Assembly: GCA_037975125.1 (NCBI GenBank)
Contig: CM075855.1
Span: forward strand, 82,717,278-82,781,277
Source of the DNA: Latrodectus hesperus
Taxonomy: Eukaryota > Arthropoda > Arachnida > Araneae > Theridiidae
Length of the DNA: 64,000 nt
Direction of reading: 5' to 3'
The first letter of the stretch is position 1; each line of letters begins with the position of its first letter. The notes under the pieces were generated by a model. The model was given only the letters and a program-made list of their open reading frames with translations, had not been told where the DNA came from and did no database searches. A program made the position numbers and the translations under genes. This document shows positions 12,458-26,197 of this stretch, in pieces.

Positions 12458-15400
12458 GTTGTCAAAATGAGGTCATGCGTGTTTGTGGTTATTCTCTATT
12501 CTCATATTTTCAATAGAATTATTTCTCGTCACATAATAACTTTTATAAGTGTGCTTCAACTCTTGCATTCCTAACCTTTTCATTTTTCTTTGATGTTTTT
12601 ATTTCAAGAATTTAGGTTTAGAAATCTTACCACATTACCAATAATATTTTTTGTAGTTTTTTACATTTTTTGTTTGCATGAAGCTATTTAGCTTTTTCTA
12701 TAATAATTTAATAGTAGCATGCACACTAATATCCACTAAATATTATTCGAAAATTTATAATATTACACGATGAATTAGCGCCAAATAGTCCAAAACTAAC
12801 TGTTTTTTTTTGTTTTTTTTCTCCACTTAGCTACTAAAAGTTATTTACTTCGTTTTCATTAACTCCTTCATATTTAATGGAATATTTTTTTTAATAATTT
12901 TTTCACTGTGAGATTGTTTTGGTTTGAGCTAATATCTTTTTATAATTTCTAACGGTAGTAAGAGCAGTATTACAATGTATTGTTTTCATCGGTTTGTTTT
13001 ATTTTTTTTTTTTTTTTTTGCAAGTAATTTCAAAACATTGCTTTTAGAATTCTTCGAAATTATGGTAGCCTGTTTAAGCACAAATAATGAGAATTTTGAC
13101 ATACTTTTTTCATATAAATCTTATACAATAATTGGAATCCAAATTACTGTATAAGATGTATTCATTACTCTCATCTAGTATTTATAATATTATAAAATTA
13201 ATTTTCATACACAAAATCAGTTTTTATAATTGTTATTACATTCTATTCCTTATAATACTTTCTTAATTTTTTACTTTTTCGATGAAAAAAATACTCCGAT
13301 TTTGTTTTCCAAAATAACTCATGTCTAACTGTCTTTTTTACATAATTTTAGTACTCTCTGCTGTTCTCATGAATAAAATATATACTAAAAATTAGCTATG
13401 GAAACGGTGATAGTGACTACTTAATAAATATTTTCTATATCATAGGAAATTTAATTACGAAACAATTTCTTCTACGTTGTGTCTTTTTCATAGCACTAAA
13501 TATATTCTAAGAATAAAAAAAACATAAATTTTGTCTTGTTATATTTATTTAGCTCTTAGAAAAATTAACTAAAATTATTTTCATTCTCTACTTTTTACAG
13601 TCGATGAGCAAAGATGTTCTACCGTTGTTTAAAATGCTAATATTGCTAATAGTAATAAGCTTGATGTTTATTCTATTTAAATCAAATAATTTCTAAACAG
13701 TGTGATTCATTCATCATTTTATATTATGAAAATCGATAACGCTAATAAACAAAAGAGAGAAAATTATTTGCCTTTGAAAAACTATTCAAGTAATAATTAG
13801 ATGAATAAAAAATCAAATTTTGTTTTACATTAAAAAATATACCTTAAAATAATTAATGTATATCAGTTTCAAATTTTTAAATAAACATAATTTTCTTTAA
13901 TCACTCATGTACTATTACAAAGGTTTTCATTAGTTTTTTGCAATAAACTGAATTTATTAAACAATCACTTCGCTTTCATATTATAAATTTGAGCAGCCAC
14001 ATTTCACTAATTTCTAAAGTTATATTTAATGTTAGCCATTTTCACAATTTTTTTTTTATATTTTAAGTTGGTAATAATTTAAAAAGTGAAACTTTTACTA
14101 TTGAATGCCTTAAATTATTTGCGTATTTAAATTTTAAAATATTTTTTTATATTTAATTAACAATTACAGAGACAGATCCCAAGTTTTCTCATGGTTTTTT
14201 AATCCTTAACAATATACCGTTATTTGTTATTACAAAAATAAAAAACTTTTTTTTAAATATTTATTTTAAATAAAATTTTGGGCTGTAGGATAAGTTAATA
14301 AAAATCTATTTATCTGTAACATTGAAAAGGCAAATGAAATGTTTTTACTAAAGCGATATATATTTAACACAGTATTGATAAATTTCAATTCATTAAGTTC
14401 TCATAGTTCTGTCGTTAAATCCTTAAAATAATCAAGCAATGATTTCATTAATTATCTTGACAGCACAAAAAGAAAGCGAAAAACACATCTGATAAATATT
14501 TCATCACAATGTTGGATAAATCCACGGATGTAGTGCATATATTGATAAGTCCCTTACGCTACTGAGATAATTTTTGTTGAGAACTGTTTAAAATTCTGCA
14601 TTCGAATTTCATAAATTTTCCATCTTGATGCTCGTCAAAATTATCTAATCATCAAATTGGTTTTTTAGGATTTAAAGTAAGCAATAGATGGCAGCACAAC
14701 CCAAAAAATATTTATATAGAATAAGAAAAATAATAAGTTATTCAATCGGTAAGCACGCTTTCCACTTGTCAATTTTATCGCGAAACCCGAGGTAAGTAAC
14801 AACTGAATTAAGATGTTTGTAGAATGTTCAGCAGATGGTTACACGATGCAATCCTCAAATGAGTACATGTCAATAAATAATGTAACAGGTATTATTGCTC
14901 AAAATTAGGACTATTATTCGCCCACGAATTATTAAGTTAACAGCTGTATTCCTCAAATACATTTTGCCTTTACAACAGCTGCAGAATCCAAATAACTACA
15001 TCGCCATTTAGCTATAACTCGTGTGAATGCAGTTAGCTCATCGCTAAGTATTTATTGAAAGGTACTTTGGCGACGAACATTGTTTGACATTTAAGGCTTC
15101 ACTGGTTGTTTGGCTGGTAAGATAATATAGCGGAATTAACTTACAATGATGGCAATTTGTTATCACATTTTTCGAATTCCCCTTTCTACCAAATAATATC
15201 ATAAGAAGCTTTATAAGTAAATAATATACCTTAATTAGCATTCTTTTATTGATCATTGTGAATTACTTTAAGATAATTTTATCGAATGCTAGTTAAAGTG
15301 TAGTTCTTAAATACATTTTTGTTACCCATAAATAAAACTGTTCCAAAAGTTTTCTTTAAAATATTAATTTTAAAAAAGCGAAAATTTTATGCAATGAATA

Positions 15401-18400
15401 AGTTTCAAGGACTTCTTTTGACAAATCGATAAATTTCAATAATAATTTTTATATGTCAAGCACTCATTGGGGTAGCGATCATAACTGGGGATTCAAAGTA
15501 CGACACTTTTACAAAAATATCCCCCCTCTCCGAAAATGAAAAACAGGAATGGAATGTATAACAGAATATGGAAACTTATAAGCATGTAAATACAATTTAT
15601 AATAGAAAATGAGAATTTCTTGTAAAATCATTTAAAATATAGATTGTTTTGTATTTAAGCAAAATCCTGTTATATTTGTATTTATATATAATCCCGTCAT
15701 ATTTGTATTTATTTAAAAATCCAGGAAAGTGTTGTCGCAATTATCGCCAAATTGACGCAAAATCATTTAACATTGTTCTTCAGTGAATATTTATGATGAG
15801 AATTAAAATAGTAACACATGATTAAAAAATTGGGGCACAGTTTATTTACAAAAAAAAAAGAAAAGAAATAAATAGATAAATATGAAAAGATATTTTTAAT
15901 TCATTATTTTAACAGCAACAAAAAAGTTGTTTCAATGAAAAACCTAACACTAATATACAAAGAATAATTATAAACCTCATTCGATAGTTATTAACTCGTT
16001 ATATCAACACTAAACAAATCTGTGTACAGCCAAAACACTTCAAACAAGTTCCTTCTCTAATGGCTACTTATTTATCGTAATTTTTAATGTTCTAAAGCCA
16101 TTTTTTACCAATTTCAAGCGAAATTTGATAACATGCTCATTGGAACATTTTTTTTTTTGTCAGAATCAAATTTTTAAATTAGTCAACTACATTTTGTTGC
16201 ATAGTAAGACAGATAATTTTTTATTTGTTTTACTGTTTCTTGAAGGTGTAACACCTTCCTTTGTCTGCTTGACGAAAAATTTCGTATTGTGTTCGCTGGA
16301 GTATTTTTTTAGATAACAGTATCATTTAATTTGGAAAATAATCAAAATCGTAATTTCTCCCATGGTGGATCAAATTTTGAACATTTTTTGTGATGTAAAT
16401 GTAGAGAAATAACTCTAAGAACTAAACTCTTGCTTAAAAAACACGTAAATGGTTAATTAAAATTATGTATAATTTTATATTATTGAAGGAACATTTTGTT
16501 CTTTAGCGGATATTTTTTCTGATCAGCAGAATTTCATATAAGTACCGATTTTTTTATGTATTCAGGGTAGACTTTTTTTATGTATTCAGGGTATCAGGAA
16601 AAAAAACTTAATTGAAAAATAAACACAAGAATTAGGTACGAAAAAACTTATTTGTCAATGTAGAAATCGGACTTGCGATAATCCATTCAATTTCAAAAGA
16701 AATTATTTTCCTCTCGAATTAGTAAGGAATGAATAAACTTTTTCCCAAGTTTTAAACCTTTGGAATAATTTTTTCCAAAGGTATGAAAATATCTTCCAGT
16801 AATTGTTTCGGTACAGCATTATACTTTCACGTTATATTTTTTGAGAAAGACACAAACTTTATTACTTATCGCCAAATTCAATGGAAAACCAATCGAGTAC
16901 ATTTCACAATATACCTAATTTAAAAAAAAAAAAAAACTTTGGTTTTCAGAGTAGATCTTACCTAAAAACTTTTATTTTGCTAAAACATCTATAACTTTTC
17001 TCCCCACTTACCTAATTTACTGAATTCTTTTCTAATTTTTTCTTTCAATTCGTTTTCTGGTTTCGACGAATAAGCTTCATACAAATTCGCTAGTTTATTT
17101 TTACTTAAGTTCTCGTTTTAAGTTTTGTGGACATAACGTCTCAAACAATAAACTAAACATTCTAAAGATTTAATTAATTTTATTTCAAGATTCAGAATCA
17201 AATTGTTTCGGGTTACTAAAAATTTCAAAATCTCATTCTCGTTTTCGTACTAATTATATAGTTACAAACTGAGTAAAATTCTCCCAACAAAAAATTGTTC
17301 GAACTGTTCAAATTCGTCTAACAAAGTTTCAATGAGGGGATGGATGTGTTATATCTCGCTGACTTATATTCCTAACAAGTCAGTCACAAAATCACCCAAT
17401 AAACAACGTCACCCAATTTAGATTCTTCTAAGGAATGTTTTTGTTAGATAGTATTTTTTCTTAACTGTGTGTGTGTGGAAAAGAACAATCCCAAATTATA
17501 GAATTAGTCATTGCATCAGACGGTTAAAAATTTAATCGTTTTCGTCAAAATTCCATTTTTCGAGTTTTGATTTTGATTATTTATTTAAGAAGATTTTTAT
17601 TAGATTCTAAACGCAACTTTTCTAAAGTTCATTTTTCATTTGAATTAAAATTTAAATGATGATTCTCTGTTTCTTCTACTTTTCTTTTACAAATTTGAAT
17701 AGTTTTCTTTTACAAGAAGAATTTTCTTTACACTACACTCTATAATTTTAAATTTCGGTAGCCTGTTTGATATGCAAAATTTGAATATGAAATCAAATAA
17801 ATATAACACACTGGAAAATCTTAGAACAGAAAAATAAATTTTAAAAATATTTTCACTACAGATTAAAACTAAACACACCAGATTAAAATATGTAAAAATA
17901 AATCATGAGGAGCATAATATTTCGGAAATATTATTACAATTATATTTTGAAAATAGAATATTTTTAAACAGATAGAAAACGTAGTATACATACATTTTTC
18001 TCAAACTTACTTTAAACGTATATAAAAAATTTATAGAATTTGCACACATTAAACAAAGAATTTAAAAATTATAAACTAAATAAAAATTTTGAAAATTATC
18101 AAAAGCTTTCTATTTCCTTTTTTTTATATCATTAATTACAGCTTTTATTTTATATCACCAGATTATAAATTACTTTTAATTTTGATACTTTTCCAAATCG
18201 GCTGCATGAAAACAGTTTAATTCTTATTTATTTTAAATTCATTCGCTGTATATTATTTAAGAACTTATTGTTTTGATTTGTAGCAACGAGAAGACTTCAA
18301 TTATGAAATTCTGCCATAAAGAACAAATTATTATCATGATAAATCTTTTTAAAAAAAAACATTTCCTTTTTCTTAAAAAAAAATTATAATTAATTTTGTT

Positions 18401-19258
18401 ATCTATGCTTACTGATTTACAACAATATATAACTGTGATTAATACCTAACAATTTTATAAGAGAAATTACAATAACTAAACGTGAAATAGTATGAATGAC
18501 AGCTAAGCTTTCACTTACTTGTATCAATCTTCTAATCATATAGCCATTATCCATTTTTGCGAATTTTCTTTTCTTTGTTTATTTTTAACAAAACACAGTA
18601 ACGAAATTGAATTCGATGCTTCTAAAACACAGAATTTAGATTTTTTTATGATATAAAATCTTAAATCAATAAATATTTCAGAAAGGTTTACATATATTAA
18701 CAAAAACTAATATTTTCTTCTTTATGAGATAATTCCCAAACAGTTTTCGGTTCAGGAACAGAAATACAACTTAAGCAGAAACTCAAGTATATACTGATGC
18801 TCTGCGCTCGTCAGAACGAGATTCGTTATTTTTCTTGCTACACAGAATTTCCAGTTTACTTTGATGAAACATTTTTCGTTATTTATTATATCGCAATCGT
18901 CAAACTCTTGCATATACTTTTGCTTCCGAAAGCTATACCAGACTCTTAAATCATTGACAAGATGGAACTATTTTGTAAAACTTAAAAACAGTTTTACTTA
19001 AGATCAACAAGATACAGTTTTTAATGAATGCTAAATTATGTTGGAAATAAAAAAGTGATTATATATTCGTTTATATAGAGAGTTCATTCACTTCTTCCAT
19101 CTTTCTCCTCTCGTCTTCCACCTACAGCATTTACTTCGGTATTTGAATGTTGCCCGCTTAGCGGAAATCGACGCAATTACTTTAAACTATATTTCGCGCA
19201 ATAAATTTTAAATTTCAATCTAAATAGAATAAATTTTTTTTTTGCAATTATTGTTGTT
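12458..19258. other. Long AT-rich stretch, nothing recognised
   Basis: About 6.8 kb without a credible gene. Homopolymer runs occur (for example poly-T at 13001-13019 and poly-A at 16921-16934). The few frames above 60 codons are low-complexity Phe/Leu/Ile/Asn strings. Confidence 0.55.
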
Positions 19259-19309
19259 GTTACTTATGACATTTGGACAAGCCAAGCTCGCTATGCCTAT
19301 GTAGCAGGT
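19259..19309 (-). repeat. 3'-end remnant of the family-2 SINE
   Basis: 'ttatgaca.ttggacaagcc' and the following 'ctatgcct..ctatgt' match the 3' end of the SINE at 19563-19938 on the same strand. Only about 50 bp is present, so this is a severely 5'-truncated or eroded copy about 250 bp from the full one. Confidence 0.6.
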
Positions 19310-19494
19310 AACGCAGTTTAATAATAAAAAAATCCATCTTAATTCGTCGCTTCTAACCTCTTCTTTAAGAACGATTTTACACATCAGCTATAAATTATTT
19401 TGACTACTTCCGGTGCACCTGACAACTTTACTTGAATTTTTCAGTCAGTAGTGAATCCCGAATTAATAATAAATTTGTTATGTAAGTATATGTA

Positions 19495-19498
<4 letters not shown>

Positions 19499-19535
<37 letters not shown>
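19499..19535. repeat. (AT)n microsatellite
   Basis: About 18 AT units lying just beyond the 3' end of the neighbouring minus-strand SINE. Confidence 0.95.
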
Positions 19536-19538
<3 letters not shown>

Positions 19539-19562
19539 CCAACAACATTTATATATATATAG

Positions 19563-19938
19563 TTAATTATGACACGTGGACAAGCCAAACTAGTTATGCC
19601 TTGGCTATGTGAATTTAAGTCAATATAGGGTGCGTTTTTCGTTTAATCACAGCACGCAAAGGTGAAAGTACGTCTATCCTCTTTTTAAATCCTCCGATAG
19701 ATTGCACCTCCAGAAGATCCACTCCCTTAAATTTGGCATTGATTTGAACGGGAAATTAATTTTCTCCAGACTATATTTTATCCATTATAACCGCTATCAC
19801 AGGACTTTCGATTCCACACATTTAACGAGCACGTATATCTCGCTAGTACTCGGTGAGTGTTTGGCTGCATTGGGAATCGAACCCCACCCTTCCGAACGGA
19901 AGGCTGATGCCCTAACCACTAAGCTACCACGGCCGCCG
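19563..19938 (-). mobile_element. tRNA-derived SINE, family 2
   Basis: Read on the minus strand, it opens with a tRNA-like head: A box TAGCTTAGTGG (complement at 19916-19926) and B box GGTTCGATTCC (complement at 19873-19883). A body of about 300 bp follows, ending near the (AT)n tract. Both boxes match the RNA polymerase III consensus. The long body excludes an ordinary tRNA gene. The open frames over it are by-products. A truncated relative lies at 19259-19309. Confidence 0.8.
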
Positions 19939-20559
19939 CAATTGTCGTTTACCTTAGAAACAATTTGCTGCTTCTTACAGAATGCCGTTAAAATTATAGT
20001 AGAAACTATGGCCCCTCTGTCTACACCACTAAGAATGCTGTCAGATTCCGCATATTTTGTGTGCCACTCTCGATAGTTTTTTTTTTTTTTCATACAAAAA
20101 TTAATTACACCGGAATCTTACAGATGAAGTATGTTCCAAAAAGCACTTCAAACACTCAAAACTGAGGTGAGATTTGAATTCATGTATTGATGAATCGAAT
20201 ACCAGACTACTAAGTATTCAATTCAGCATGGGAAGAATGTAATCAGAGAAAGGAGTGTTGATATATTTATTAGAGATAGTCTCAGTTCTCACAAAACAAT
20301 CGATTTTTTACTTCTAAAGCCGCAAAACATGCACACACTTTTTACTAAAAGTGTAAAAATTATCGAAATAAAAATATTAAAACAATTTTTAACTGAATTT
20401 AAATGTTGTTACATATGGCTTCGTTGGAAAAAATCAATCCAAAATACTAAATTGCTCAAGTATCACAGAAGGACAAATATAGTTAAAAGAACAAACGCTT
20501 AAAGTATAATATCCAGAACCAAATAACATAAAAACAGAAGTAAAAATTTTAAAAAAAAT
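19939..20559. other. AT-rich stretch, nothing recognised
   Basis: Between the SINE head and the LINE fragment no feature is supported. Its right part may be the decayed 3' untranslated region of the minus-strand LINE fragment. Confidence 0.4.
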
Positions 20560-21188
20560 TAACAAACAAAAAAAAAACACAAGAAATGCAGTCTTCAGAA
20601 GGAATTCGTGAATACCCCTGGCGTGTTCCAAGGCAATTTGCTTATTTCATTCCAATTTTGGGAATCTTTATTTAATTTTGGACCCACGAGAAGATGTTCT
20701 GCTTTCATGGTGCCCGAATTACAAAGTTGGCATAAACTAAATTAAAGGATGCCAATTTTAATAGGATGTTGAGCCAAGCAATCATGGCTTGTTTGCAGTC
20801 TGAAATGTGACTCATCCTCTTTACTATATTTTTGACAAACTTTACCCAAGTGTCTTGAAAGCGTCCAGAAGTTATCTGTTGATTTTGTCATATGTTCAGA
20901 TTTAAAAAAAGCATATCCGTTAATTTCTTAAAAATATGCTTTTTAACTGACTCTAGAGAAAGTGATTTGAATTCCTGTGGCTCAATTGTTCCTCTCCTGA
21001 CTAGTGAATCACATATTTCTTTCCCATCGATACTCAAGCTGAAATTTATTGAGTAACGGTTTCTGATAAATACGCTGGTTATATAAATCCTCTTTTTTTA
21101 TGAAATATTCTTGAAAAACCATTGTGAAGATTCAGTAAGGATTTGATAAAGGAAATGAATATCATGTATTCCAATACATCTGTATACT
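20560..21188 (-). pseudogene. Dead Jockey-type LINE: end of RNase H and C-terminal zinc knuckle
   Basis: On the minus strand, about 21040 to 20893 reads SLSIDGKEICDSLVRRGTIE, a degenerate form of the 'HVGI.GNE.ADSLAR.G' end of LINE RNase H. After a frameshift, about 20905-20660 reads HFRLQTSHDCLAQH and then CQLCNSGTMKAEHLLV, the conserved C-terminal segment and zinc knuckle of spider LINEs (last Cys replaced). At least one frameshift and two stops make it non-functional. The family-3 SINE beginning at 21202 lies directly upstream of the fragment. Confidence 0.72.
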
Positions 21189-21201
21189 TCTGTTAATTTT
21201 G

Positions 21202-21376
21202 GCGGAGCTGGCAGCCGAATGGTTAGCGCTCTTGCCTTCGGTTCAACTGTTCGTGGGTTCGAATCCAACCTTGGGCATGGATGTTTGTAGTGGTTCTGAA
21301 TCTACTTTACACCGTAGGTCCCGGTCTAATTAGCCCTCGTGTGCAAAAAATGACTGTTGAGCGACAAACAAACCAA
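21202..21376 (+). mobile_element. tRNA-derived SINE, family 3, with perfect 13-bp target duplication
   Basis: 175-bp retroposon with a tRNA-like head (A-box region 'cagccgaatggttagcgc', B box GGTTCGAATCC at 21256-21266) and a short body ending '..gacaaacaaaccaa'. It is flanked by TCTGTTAATTTTG at 21189-21201 and again at 21377-21389, a perfect duplication showing intact insertion ends. A second copy (25587-25772, minus) and a degenerate third (26017-26197, minus) are in the window. It is not a functional tRNA: no acceptor-stem pairing and no 3' processing signal. Confidence 0.88.
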
Positions 21377-21389
21377 TCTGTTAATTTTG

Positions 21390-23849
21390 TGTAATTGAAA
21401 AATAGTTATACTGAAGAAAAATATATGCGTTGAAGCGCGAGCATTGTTAACTATCGATATATACATTTTTAAAGTTTTATTTAATATTGCTTACATGCTA
21501 AAATGTCATTTTACTACGTTAGATATAATTTCTTTATTGCACATTATTTTACATGTCAAACATTTTTATTCGAATTATCCTTATTGTTTCAAACACTTCT
21601 GTTTTACTGTTTTAACTGTATAAATTCTCATAAAGGGTTTTCAAACATAATTTTTGATGAAGACTACGAAACAAATGAGAAAGCGGCACAATTTTTTAAA
21701 ATTATATTCTAAAAGTTTATAAACTAATTTATTACATATACTTTTCTTTGTATGAATTTAAATTATTTCTGAAAATACTTACTTTTTGAACGCCTAAATC
21801 ACATCTGGATAATCAGTCTCTTGTTTTTTCTATTTGCGATTAGTGGAGTTCAATTAACATGACATAAGAGTTTTTGTGGGGATAGCTGTTTTTTCTTTGA
21901 GATTTCATTAAACTTAATTTATAATAATTAACTTTGAAAATAAATTATCATTTTATGAAAAATATTCTTGATTTAATTTTAATTATTTTCTAAAATTTTA
22001 ATCTTTTTCGAAGAAAACTTATTTTAATGAATTAGTAAAAAAATATTATATTTGTTCAAAAATGTAAAATTGAATTGAAAGCTTAAGTATTCGGGGTTTT
22101 TTTTTATTATTCAAAACGTTATTACATTTTATACTCTTTGCAATTAGTTAATTGTGAAGTAGATTTTCTTTTCTCTAATAAGTTTTATGACTGTGATATT
22201 AGCATGTATTCATTGACAATTATGCAGATTTTACACCGCGATATTATTATATGTATTATATTTCAAATCAATGTTTTTTGTACAGAACTCATATTCAAAT
22301 TAAATAATTTTCACATGAATAATTTAATATAAATAAAGAATGTGTATTCTTCTTTTTTCATTAATGGGATACGATTAACTAATCTTAATGTAATATATCA
22401 AATTTACCATTTGTCTAATTATGAAAATGACTTATAAGAATCTTTAAAATAGATAGTTGAAACATCATTCCTATGAATTGTTATCCTGAATATATAGCTA
22501 TAATGTTTCAATTTAATTGAACATATGCATTTAAAAATTTTATTATTAAAGTAAGAGATTTTATAAATTGTATTCATATTTGCACACATTTTTTATGCCT
22601 TAATAATGACTGTTTGTATGAGATCAGGTTAACTATTAATCATAAAATTTTAAAAAATGATTTCTTTAAAGAAATTTTTTGTGTCCAATTTTTTCCATTA
22701 TAATTTATTCACTAAATATGAAATATCCCATTATCCCCAATATATTTTCTATTTGAATACGATATTTCGTTTTCAATAATTTCATTAAAGTGATCATCAA
22801 ACTAGTGAAACCTTCTGAGCAATTGCACCTTTTAGAAATCCTGTTACGAGCTGCCAACCATAAAAATTATCAACTTTTTAAAAAAAATATGAAATACGTT
22901 TATTGCCTATAAAGTTACATTTCTGGTAAATATGAAATCAGTTTTCTTTAAATTGTTTAAAAACAAAAAGAAAATTAAATCGAGATGAAAATGCAATTTA
23001 AGTGTTAATAAATAAAAATGTAAAAAAAAACAATTTTTTTTTAGACTTAGCTTCAGTGCGAAAATCTTTCCTATCGACGACGAAGTGTCCTTTTTTGAAG
23101 ATGGTACATTTCTTAAATTTGGGTGACCACAATGGTCGCTATTCGAATGCAATTGTTTAAGTGTCGTTAGTTTCGTTCTTTACAACTTTTTAAGAATTTT
23201 AGAACTGGAAAAAGAAATCTCACATAGATGTGTAGAACATAACATTACTACCAGATTTTGACAAATCTGAACTCAAACTAATATTTTTATTTTAGAACAC
23301 AAAAAGAATAAATTATTTCAGAGCTTGAAGAAATCGATTTTATAGAGAAATCATATAGAAAATTAATCAAATCCAAACTCCATAGGAGCATTAATTTCTT
23401 GAAAATCAAAATTGTCCATTGTACAAGAAGAGGACACTTCAACATCAGTTAAAAACGTTATAACAAACGAAACCTACTTGAAATCTTGTAAGCGTTCGAA
23501 CTGAATGCACTTCTGAAAATTGAAATAATTTTAATTAATTGAGAATTTGTGAAGAGTTAACCAACTAAAACATTAACGCTCTCTACTTGAAAATTCCCCT
23601 ACTAACGATTAGTAGCACGCAATCTACAGTTTGTGCAATCACTGATTTTATATATTAAATAATTTAATTTTACGTATGAAATGTTTATATATTTTAAGCG
23701 TAGGATTGGATTCTTTAGTTATAAATTTACTTTAAAAATGAATAAATATTTAAATGTATAAAATATTTTCTTTTTTAGCTAATTGGCTTCAATATTTTCA
23801 AGATTAATTCAACTATTGTTCTCATCATCGGAAAATAGTGATATCGAAT
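21390..23849. other. AT-rich stretch, nothing recognised
   Basis: About 2.4 kb with only low-complexity open stretches and no recognisable domain or repeat. Confidence 0.5.
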
Positions 23850-24062
23850 CCTAAGACAACTAAACTTCCATTGTGTTCGCGAATGGCGGGTGGAATACGT
23901 AAAAGATATCGTGGTAGCAATGTCCTCCAAGTGAAATGATACTTCTTGAGTAGTATGGCTAATCTGGGGGTTTTCTGTTTGGTATCTGCTTCTAAATTAG
24001 GAAGACTGAACCTCTTGCTCAGTTCAATGCTCTTAAGGCTTGGGACACAGTCAGATTTCAAT
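23850..24062 (-). repeat. Dispersed repeat of unknown family, copy 2
   Basis: Minus strand carries the same ordered words as the copies at 6285 and 38690 ('ttagaagcagataccaaaca', then 'ccccagatta', then 'tatcatttcacttggaggac'). It diverges from the other copies beyond the centre. A 78-codon open stretch here does not correspond in frame to the open stretch in copy 3. Confidence 0.55.
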
Positions 24063-25574
24063 CTTTGATTCCCTCACGGTCTTAAATTTCTAGAAACTAC
24101 AGGCCACACCCTTCACCATGAATCTTCAGATTGAAAATCCACAGTTTCATGCACTATATTAAGACGTTTCTGTTGATAAAGTGAGATATACAACAGCAAT
24201 ATTTTCATAGATGTTTGGATATTTTCTAGGTACTATTTTTAGTCAATCGCAATTTCAAATGCTTGGGAAGCATTAGTTTGCATGGAATTCTAATTTCTTT
24301 TTTGAATAATACATATGGACTTTCAATTAATGAAAATTAAATGCTGTATTTGATTAAATACAAAAGTAATTGTGTTACAATTTTTTCTTAGTGTTTTTGT
24401 TTCAATTTATTTACATAATCTAAAAATTTCAGAAAAAAAGACTTAATAAAATTTTTATTTTTTCATTATTAAGTAAAAGATAATACTATTAATTTATTTT
24501 GAATTTAAAAATAATCAGCACAGTTCAGAAGCAATAGTCAAAAGAGTATCTTGATTTGCTTAAAAAATTACATAAAAAACATTTTATATTAAGAATTGTA
24601 AGTTAATAAGTTATGTGTGTGTGTGTGCGTGTGAATCTGAAAAATAAAATTCAATTGCTGCTAAATTTTATAAATGAAGGAAAAATTTTTAGAAAAAAAG
24701 TTATTTGACTTTTAGATGTATTTCTTTGATTTAAATCCAACCTTTTGATATTAATCAAAAATATTAATTTATTATAAATTAGCAACAATTTATAAAATAA
24801 TTTGAACATTTTGTTTGTCAACTAATGCTCTTTCATTAATTTAAAAGGGATATTAAGTCTCCAAGAATATTTAAAACTGTCTCTTAGTATTAAAAAAATG
24901 TTGGAAAATTCCTTTCGTCATTAAATTAAAAATCTAAATTTCCGATTACAGATAAAATAAAAATAATTATCATTAATTATTGTAACTGATACTTTAATAT
25001 AACACCGTTAGGGTATAGTTAATCCATATACTTCTAGTAACTGAATTTTTAACGGGTGACATAAACATATCCGTTATAATATCACAGCTACATAATTAGT
25101 TATATCCGGCCTTCGGATACAGAGATAGAAAGTAATCGCAGACACGTAAGTACATGAAGGTCATTCAATTCATCAATAGCATTGTCAATAAGGCGCCGGG
25201 CCCAATCTATCTAGAAAAACTGCGAACGGAATTAAATGTTGAAAAGCAAAATCCCCCCCAAAATTGATTATTCTTTATTTACTATGTGCTTTTGATTTCC
25301 GCAATCGTCACCAATTTTTCGTAATCATAAGCACATTTCTATTTTCGTATTATTTTTTAGTGATTGCTTGCAAATGAATTTATATTATTTTTTACTACAA
25401 GGATTTTTAACCAGTGTGCTTCGGCATTTTTGTTTGCCACCAAATTTTAGAAATGAATATAGGAAAAATTATAATGTTTTTTTTTACTACGAGTAAATTA
25501 GCAAATATATTTTCTTTGTAATATATACAATAATATCATTTTATTCCACATTAAAAATTGTTATAAGCTATATT
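24063..25574. other. AT-rich stretch, nothing recognised
   Basis: No supportable gene. Contains a short (TG)n run near 24613-24632. Confidence 0.5.
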
Positions 25575-25586
25575 TATTTTACACAG

Positions 25587-25772
25587 GTTTGGTTGGTTTG
25601 GTTTGTTTGTCGCTCAACGGTCATTTTTTGCACACGAGGGCTAATTAGACCGGGACTTACGGTTTAAAGTGGAATCCGAACCACTACAAACATCCATGCC
25701 CAAGGTGGGATTCGAACCCACGAACTGTTGAACCGAAGGCAAGAGCGCTAACCATTCGGCTGCCAGCTCGGC
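25587..25772 (-). mobile_element. tRNA-derived SINE, family 3, second copy with perfect 12-bp target duplication
   Basis: Reverse complement of the 21202-21376 element, with few differences. B box GGTTCGAATCC sits on the minus strand within 25700-25720. Flanked by TATTTTACACAG at 25575-25586 and 25773-25784. The 3' end carries a slightly longer (CCAAA)-type tail, visible on the plus strand as 'ggtttggttggtttgg'. Two clean copies within 4.4 kb in opposite orientation suggest recent or locally frequent activity of the family. Confidence 0.9.
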
Positions 25773-26016
25773 TATTTTACACAGTATCTTATAGGTAAGT
25801 AAACAATTTTTAAACTAATGCTTGTGTGCCGACAAATTTTGAAATCATTACAATTGTGACAAAAAAATGTTTGAGAATTACTGTTTACACAGAATAAAAT
25901 AAATCAATTTATTGAATTTTTTTAATGTTAAATGGTAACTTGTCATTATACATAAAGTATCAATTGAATACATTATATTAAATTTAGGTTGGCTATTTAT
26001 CCCTTACAAGTAACGA

Positions 26017-26197
26017 TTTGATTCATTTTGTTTGTCTCTTAACGGTCACTTATTAAACATGAAGGATAATTAGACCAATCCCTGGAATTTAATATGAATA
26101 CTGAACCACTAATGATCATCGTGTTTGTAACGGATTTGAACTTACGAATTGTTCATCTGAAAGCAAGAGTGCTAATCATTCGGCTGTCACAGCTTGT
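26017..26197 (-). repeat. tRNA-derived SINE, family 3, degenerate third copy
   Basis: Same orientation as the copy 240 bp to its left, with many substitutions: 'tttgtttgtctcttaacggt', 'ggataattagacc', 'gaaccact', 'gcaagagtgctaa.cattcggctg'. The promoter boxes are damaged. No target duplication is visible. It must be much older than the neighbouring copy. Confidence 0.75.

Noticed and set aside
23825..24061. 78-codon open stretch as a gene
   Set aside because: Overlaps a dispersed repeat whose other copies are not open in the same frame.
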